From positions 64,084,351 to 64,148,350 of the forward strand of contig NC_065533.1 of the NCBI RefSeq assembly GCF_020184175.1: a stretch of 64,000 nt of DNA, read 5' to 3'. Positions 58,484 through 64,000 of the stretch are shown here, piece after piece (position 1 is the first letter of the stretch; every line of letters begins with the position of its first letter). Source of the stretch: Aphis gossypii (Eukaryota > Arthropoda > Insecta > Hemiptera > Aphididae). The notes beneath the pieces are model-generated. The model saw only the letters and a list, made by a program, of their open reading frames with translations. It ran no database searches and had not been told where the DNA came from. The translations under genes and the position numbers were made by a program.

Positions 58484-58652
58484 TTCTATTATTTTTTTCT
58501 GGACAATCCTCATCACCTAGGGGTTTGAAAAATAGATGTTAGCCGATTCTCATACCTACTGAATATGCACAAAAAATTTCATCAAAATCGGTCAAGCCAT
58601 TTCGGAGGAGTATGGCAACGAAAACTGTGACACGAGAATTTTATGTATTAGA
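58484..58652 (-). other. Helitron 5' terminal segment, minus orientation
   Basis: Read on the minus strand it begins TCTAATACATAAAATTCTCG at 58652 after an A and runs to a leader word (GGATTGTCCAGAAAAAAATA) that is repeated at 56787-56855. It is the probable true 5' end of the right Helitron copy. Confidence 0.65.
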
Positions 58653-58740
58653 TGATACTAAATACAATATTATTACATACCTACTTTTAATGATTCTTGA
58701 ATTAAAACGCAATTATTATTTAATATAATGTATAATTTCT

Positions 58741-58930
58741 AGATGAAGACGACCCAGATTTTATTATCCCAGAGTACGCAGAAATGAATATATGGTAGGA
58801 CTTTCATAATGATTCCAACGATGAAGTAGAAATTCCATTTGTCCAATTACCGGAAAATCTTTTAGAACTTTACCCACAAGGACAAGATGAAGAGAATATT
58901 TGTGTGGTCTGCAGAGTGGCCCCAAGGTTG
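58741..58930 (+). pseudogene. Unidentified exon-like fragment before the gap
   Basis: The reading DEDDPDFIIPEYAEMNIW, a stop, then EIPFVQLPENLLELYPQGQD and ENICVVCRVAPRL ends at the N run. The final C-x2-C could start a RING-type finger, but the gap prevents a call. Confidence 0.25.
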
Positions 58931-59030
58931 NNNNNNNNNNNNNNNNNNNNNNNNNNNNNNNNNNNNNNNNNNNNNNNNNNNNNNNNNNNNNNNNNNNNNN
59001 NNNNNNNNNNNNNNNNNNNNNNNNNNNNNN
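58931..59030. other. Assembly gap of exactly 100 N
   Basis: A round-number gap, so its true length is probably unknown. A frame drawn through it is meaningless. Confidence 0.98.
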
Positions 59031-59063
59031 ATATTGTCACACGTATAACAAGAAGTAACTTAC

Positions 59064-59255
59064 TTTTTTCCATTTATCCCAACTCTTTTGGGCTCCTGGC
59101 AACGAATTTACTTGCACTGCTATATTTTCCCATTTCTCTCTCGCTATTTTATAAGTAAACGATGGTGTAAATTTGGCGGAACACAATTGGGGATCATTGG
59201 CCATGAGTTCAACTAAAAGTTTCATTTGGTTTTGGGAGGGTCGAGATCTTGACAT
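59064..59255 (-). CDS. First exon of a zeste-like Myb/SANT-domain protein, partial
   Basis: Met at 59255 opens MSRSRPSQNQMKLLVELMAN, then YKIAREKWENIAVQVNS and SWDKWKK, the N-terminal Myb/SANT-like (regulatory protein zeste family) domain common in aphids. The exon ends at a GTAAGT donor at 59063. The rest would lie in or beyond the gap. With the Harbinger-like end to its right it is probably the DNA-binding partner of a Harbinger element. Confidence 0.65.
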
Positions 59256-59514
59256 TCTGCTTAGTTCTTACAAGAAAAAACAACAAACTAGGTACAAGTA
59301 CAAAACTAACTAAGTAGTAATAAGTACAAAAAAAAAAGTAACTACACAAAACACAATATTAGTAATTTAATGAGAATAATATGAAATTATGAAATAGTGA
59401 TAGTCAGATAGTGTATTAGTGTGATACTAGACAACAGCCGCAGCCATTAATTATTAATATTTTTAAATTCTATAATTTGTTTGAGGTTAGAATCTAGATT
59501 TTCTGTTGTTACCA

Positions 59515-59690
59515 TAGTGGTTCATTCGATTACTTTATCGCATGCGACAAGTGATAAAATCTTATCGATTTCTGTTCAAGAATACCGATTTTATGACGCG
59601 TGCGATAAGAATAAGTCACCTTCGATAAAATCTATGACTTTTATCGCATGCGAGAATTAGTCGCATGATTTCAAGAATCGGACCCCAGGC
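59515..59690. mobile_element. Right end of a Harbinger-like element
   Basis: The minus-strand reading from about 59690 is GGGGTCCGATTCTTGAAATC followed by repeated TATCGCATGCGA-type palindromic words. This GC-rich palindromic end suits a Harbinger TIR. The partner end is not seen, probably lost in the gap. Confidence 0.45.
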
Positions 59691-59699
59691 CCTTCATGA

Positions 59700-60840
59700 A
59701 TTTTTAATTTATATTAATATTATTAGGGCCACTTTTAAATTTTACTATTGTTTTAGGTCTGGGGTTATTGGAGAATTGTTTCTAATTTCTTGAATACATA
59801 AATCATTACTCATATTTTTCATAACTGCATAACGAAAATTTTGGTTTAATTGTATCATCAAGTTAGAAATACATTTTCCTGTAGTTCCCATAGACCTGGA
59901 CTTTAAAATGATGGTAAAATTTTAAAGTGACTCATAATTATATTAATAGAAATTAGAAATTCATGATGAGCCTGGTTTTTATGAAAAAAATTATTGTAGA
60001 ATATGAACTTATTAATGCATCAAAAATGTATTATATGATTTATATGCAAGTATATAATTTCACTAAAAAGTGTATCAAATACAGGAATTTATAAATGTAT
60101 GATTGAAAAAACTGATCAAAGTTTAAATAACTCTGTGTCTGCAAATTGTACCTATTTTAAAAATGTAGAACATATTATATTAAATTTTACTAAAAGATGA
60201 AAAAAAAACATTAACTAGAATTAATAAACTATGTATTAAAAAATGTTATATAGATATTTAATTAAAAATATGACATATTGTATGCAAAATATAAATTTTG
60301 AAAAAAGCTTGGCCCTTGTGACATTAAAATAAGTTGTTTTCTTAAGATGTAATTGTGTTTAAAATAATTTTAACAAACTTTCTTCATTCAAAATGCATGT
60401 GCTTATTATTTTTTATATGTAATCCTACAGTGTTTTGTTATATATAAAAAAAGAAGAATTTCTAATACATACACATTGAAAAATAGACTAATTTTGATAA
60501 AAATATACATTTTATTTATAATTTAAAAAATGAGTTGACTGTTTTGTTTTTTAACTCTTCTGCATGTTATAAAGCAAGTAAATATTTGTGATTCAACCTG
60601 TATTAAAGTATATTATATTTTTGGTAAGTATGAACATGTTAATAAATTCGTGTTAACTTCCACGTTTACAATATTACAAATTACAATTAAACTGAATTAA
60701 CAGCCGTGTATATGCATTCTTAACTCCAAATGGACAAGAGTTACCTAGTTTGTATTTATGTAAATCGTTATACATAAAAATAAACTATTTTTTTTTATTC
60801 TCTTGACATGTTATTTAGAACATAAGAACTCACTACTCAA
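59700..60840. other. AT-rich intergenic DNA
   Basis: Nothing recognised. Confidence 0.4.
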
Positions 60841-60857
60841 ACCTTGTTCTATAACTT

Positions 60858-61110
60858 TTTTTTTTTTTTTCCGTATGGCGTATTAAAGTCCGGGAGTAGG
60901 CCCGGAGGCCTAGTTCGGACGCCTATTTGGCAGAATTTCTAATGGGGCACCCGTAGGTTTCTGCCATGCCCCGGGGTGGGGGATGGCGGCACTTATTCTT
61001 CGGACACCGTGACTTGCCCGAAGAAAAATGCCACCCAGTGACCGCGGATCGAACCAGCGACCGGCTGCGCCGCAACCGACGCCTTAGATCGCACGGCCAC
61101 CTCGTCCCCC
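60858..61110 (-). mobile_element. tRNA-derived SINE with 13-bp target duplications
   Basis: Read on the minus strand, the head contains GTGGCCGTGCGATCTAAGGC (tRNA-Arg-like D-arm, box A) and CTGGTTCGATCC (box B). The body is GC-rich and the 3' end is a poly-A run. TGTTCTATAACTT flanks it at 60845-60857 and 61111-61123, an exact 13-bp duplication as made by LINE-type retrotransposition. Confidence 0.85.
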
Positions 61111-61149
61111 TGTTCTATAACTTATAAGTGTATATGTTAGGTTATTATT

Positions 61150-61560
61150 TATAATAATAATCTTTTATATAATAAAGCGCGAAGAAGTTCGTTTCCTTAT
61201 AAAAAGAATGCGCCTCGGTCGCCGTTTTTATGCTCCATGGCCCGCCGCCGTCGTTATCGCGATAACGCATTTTTCTTAGGTTAGGTTCGATTATTACGCG
61301 GGTTTTCGACGATTTTATTATTTTTTCGATTTTTTTTTTTTTTTTTTTATCGGCTGTTTGTTATATTATAACTATATTATAATACAAAATTATATGTTGT
61401 TTTTTATTTGTATATTCAACCCGTTTTACGGATATAAATATATATTATAAAAATACCTATAGGTATAAGTGTTTCAAGTGTACGTTGCTTTGAGAAACGT
61501 TATATTAAATAGACAATTAATATAGGTAAGCTTTATTACACACGAATTATACGAAAAAGT
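61150..61560 (+). repeat. Dispersed repeat unit, copy 1
   Basis: It shares with 62500-62940 the block ATAATACAAAATTAT, AAAAATACCTATAGGTAT and GTACGTTGCTTTGAGAAACG followed later by AGCTTTATTACA.AACGAATT. Same orientation. Origin unknown. Confidence 0.6.
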
Positions 61561-61641
61561 ATTAGGTATATATGATGGCTCATCTCAATTCTATACTCTT
61601 CATTTTTTTTATTATTGCATTATATTATCAATATAATATTT

Positions 61642-61643
<2 letters not shown>

Positions 61644-61678
<35 letters not shown>
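61644..61678. repeat. (CA)n microsatellite
   Basis: About sixteen CA repeats. Confidence 0.95.
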
Positions 61679-61680
<2 letters not shown>

Positions 61681-61789
61681 TATATATAAAATTGATATGT
61701 TTCATTAATAAAAGCTTCTGAAAGAGTTAGGTACAGGTATAGTTAGATAAGTCAAAGTTGTAATTGCATATATTCTTAATCATACCTAA

Positions 61790-62336
61790 TGTAGTAAACC
61801 CAATGCACCTGCATGGTGTTATACTATATTAGATTACATTATATTTAATTGGGATAGTTTATTAATACACCTGCATTATAAGCAATAGGCCAGAGATCAG
61901 AAAAACATAGTTTTTCTGTCGATTAAGTAATAATTATATAATTATAGGATATTGCTATAATTATATCATTTATATAATAGTTATATAATTATTTAATGAT
62001 GATTATGTAAATCATCATATCACTCTAAAATAGACTACTAGTCCCCTGCATGTCATTGAGAACTCATATAAATACGAGTAGAGTATTTAGAAGTAATCAG
62101 AAAGGTAGTACTATTCGAGAAGGTAGTTCACTCCAATGTAAGACTATTGCTCGTCGTGGACTTTGTCACAGCCACATCGCCGCGAGTTTACGGTCATTCC
62201 CAGTACTTGTAACTTTTACATAGCAGCAAGCTATTTTACTTATGTTTTATATATTGTTTAATGTTTTATATTGTTTAACTTAATAAACTTTTACTTTATT
62301 TCAATTAAAACAACAAGTGTTTTTAATTTTCAATAC
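61790..62336 (+). repeat. Possible solo LTR
   Basis: The region has a TATA-like ATATAAATACGAG (62070-62090), a GC-richer transcribed part and an AATAAA-type signal near 62283, laid out like an LTR starting TGTAGTAAAC near 61796. Borders and a target duplication could not be fixed, and no internal domain is present. Confidence 0.35.
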
Positions 62337-62499
62337 CTACCTTTCTCACAACAACTCAAGCTCAACCACAGAACGTGCTACGTCGTTTAAATAATTAATT
62401 TGTACGAAGTCGCAGTGTCCTGCACAGCGATCACTACACTAAGAGTTTCTTCTGTAGGAAATGTTTATGACACTTTTGTTATAGTATTTTATATATATA

Positions 62500-62940
62500 C
62501 ATAATGCGTTTTCGATTTCCGCTCGATTATTATGCGGTTTTTCGAAAAATTTTCGCTTTTTTTTACGATTTTCATACTTTTCCGAACGTTTTCCGTTCCG
62601 TTCCCGAAGTACGACGACGTTTTCCTTCGATTTTTTTTTTTATTCGACTGTTTTTTTCATCTGTCTGATAATTTGTATATTATAATACAAAATTATGTTG
62701 TTTTATATTCAACCGTTGGTCGTTTTTTTTACTGTGTGTTTCTAGACGACATTTCACCAAACATACAATGTTCGTGTATATGATTAAATGTTATAAAAAT
62801 ACCTATAGGTATGAGTATTTTAACTGTACGTTGCTTTGAGAAACGTTAACGGCTTATTTTGTAGATTTATTATTAAATACATTAAATAAATAATTAATAA
62901 GACTAATTAAGCTTTATTACAAACGAATTATACGAATTAA
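62500..62940 (+). repeat. Dispersed repeat unit, copy 2
   Basis: Second copy of the unit at 61150-61560, moderately diverged. The plus-strand frame 62532-62783 within it is Phe-rich low-complexity and not a gene. Confidence 0.55.
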
Positions 62941-62949
62941 AACTGAGCT

Positions 62950-63160
62950 GAACGAAAAATTTGTCGCAGCACAGAAACGGTTTAAGTGCTTGAGATTCGG
63001 CATCATTTCCAAGTAACTCTAACTGTAGTTGATAGGATAAGGCGTTAGGTTTCCATGATAGGTGATATGAGGTAGCGGGTTCGATTCCCTCTCTGGCTGT
63101 GCCTTTGGCGCATTTTTACGGCGGCGCTCTAATTAACGTGGCCGCCCTTATCCAACGATT
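62950..63160 (+). mobile_element. Second tRNA-like SINE
   Basis: An internal polymerase III promoter is visible: box A TAGTTGATAGG at 63026-63036 fits TRGYNNANNNG, and box B GGTTCGATTCC at 63078-63088 is exact, 41 bases apart. The region cannot fold into a complete tRNA as far as I can see, so a SINE head is more likely than a tRNA gene. Confidence 0.55.
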
Positions 63161-63529
63161 TTTTGCATTTTTTTTCGAGTTAGTTTTTGATTTTTTAATT
63201 GAATTTTGAAAATTAAAGCTATTGCTTTCTCTTATACGATAAATACATACGTCTACGATTTTTTTTTAATACCATATTATTACGATTATTTTTTATAGTA
63301 TATATACATAAAGTGTAGACGTGTAGTACTACAACGCGTTTAGGGAGTACATTTTGAATTGATATGTTTTATAAATTGAAATATTTATCTATTACTTAAT
63401 ACTTAAAAAAATAATATATGTTTTATAGTTTCTTACACTTCCATATCAAAAACAACATCTGAACTTTGACATTAGGAGGTATGAAAATTATGGATTTAAG
63501 TTTCGGACATCGATTTACATTATATTACG

Positions 63530-63990
63530 ATGACTGATAGCTAGACATTCAATTACCATTTTCACTAAATAAATTTTATAATATAAAAAATATAACCAGG
63601 CATGCGACGGGACACGGTATGAGATTGTTCATATTAAACTATATTGGTATCATAACCTACTATTCACACATTGTCCGCGATCCGACGCAGTCGGATTGCC
63701 TACGTGGTGGGTTTAATGGCGTTAAATTCGATTTTTCCCAATGATAACTGACAACTAAACTCGAATGCTCACATGTTATTCGACTTTATACTTATTATCT
63801 TACAATTCAACATTAGACTTTCGATGTTGGAGGCGCAGGCAGATTGTATTGTCAGATATAGATTTAGGATACCTACACACTTAGGTACGTGATATGATGA
63901 TTGATAGCTAGACACTCGACTACCATTTTCGCTTAATACATTTTTTTATATACAAAAAGAACAGGGCATGCAATGGGAAACGGTTAGGTT
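63530..63990 (+). repeat. Direct repeats with an internal hairpin
   Basis: 63531-63620 and 63895-63985 are related (GATAGCTAGACA then CTACCATTTTC ... GGCATGC). Between them at 63680-63710 is the hairpin GTCCGCGATCCGAC..GTCGGATTGCCTAC, of the same type as those in the Helitron insert at 13.1 and 13.8 kb. Confidence 0.55.
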
Positions 63991-64000
63991 AGGTTTTTGA

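Noticed and set aside
58870..59158. Frames running across the N run
   Set aside because: A gap of unknown length cannot support a reading frame.
62532..62783. Phe-rich 83-codon plus-strand frame
   Set aside because: Low-complexity reading of a dispersed repeat with T-runs.
63020..63110. Functional tRNA gene
   Set aside because: Boxes A and B are good but I could not form a complete cloverleaf with an acceptor stem; treated as a SINE head.

Overview
This is a fragment of an AT-rich eukaryotic genome, most likely an aphid (Hemiptera, Aphididae). The evidence is inferential: extreme AT content, spliceosomal introns with GTAAGT donors, and insect-type transposons (BEL/Pao, hAT, PIF/Harbinger, CACTA/EnSpm-like, MULE, Helitron, CR1/Jockey-group LINE, tRNA-derived SINEs) next to DUF4806, MADF-BESS, THAP-like and zeste-like proteins that are abundant in aphids. 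No rRNA, intact tRNA, CRISPR array or conserved single-copy host gene was recognised. Almost everything explainable is mobile DNA, much of it nested.

Layout. 1-5.3 kb: AT-rich DNA with a hAT-type non-autonomous element (1520-4955, imperfect 8-bp TSD) invaded by inverted copies of an unclassified interspersed repeat. 5.27-14.79 kb: a minus-strand BEL/Pao LTR element with a perfect 5-bp TSD (ACGGT), LTRs >=99% identical but a gag-pol broken by several frameshifts and stops; its 5' LTR is split by a 1.95-kb Helitron-type insert. 15.54-21.86 kb: a complete hAT element (exact 8-bp TSD, 19-bp TIR) with an uninterrupted 714-aa transposase; it landed inside a copy of the interspersed repeat. 22.3-25.3 kb: a small RGG/zinc-knuckle coding unit and two decayed fragments (hAT-like, THAP-like).

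25.34-38.88 kb: a 13.5-kb element bounded by 13-bp inverted termini and ATATCT-rich subterminal zones. It carries a TNP2-like (CACTA/EnSpm-type) transposase with two in-frame stops and an apparently intact nine-exon DUF4806 gene. Nested in it is a full PIF/Harbinger element (32139-37825, TSD TAA) whose two opposite-strand genes, a HARBI1-type transposase and a MADF-BESS protein, are interleaved through each other's introns; that element holds a TTAA-type MITE and another copy of the interspersed repeat.

39.4-43.5 kb: a minus-strand LINE with ORF1, endonuclease and RT, one frameshift in ORF2, a short-repeat 3' tail and a duplicated 5' unit. 43.9-47.3 kb: a MULE with a six-exon FLYWCH/MULE transposase and arrays of a GTCGGCGAA-type motif at both ends. 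49.5-58.5 kb: a large near-identical inverted repeat (arms about 3.25 kb, spacer about 2.5 kb) carrying broken Helitron replicase, a broken DDE_3 transposase and a MULE exon, followed by a 100-N gap. 59-64 kb: one end of another Harbinger-like element with a zeste/Myb-like exon, a SINE with 13-bp TSDs, a possible solo LTR, a second tRNA-like SINE and short direct repeats.

The genes do not form a pathway. They are transposition machineries (transposase plus accessory DNA-binding protein in the Harbinger and probably the CACTA-like element; gag-pol; LINE ORF1/ORF2; Helitron Rep) whose order of nesting records successive insertions.
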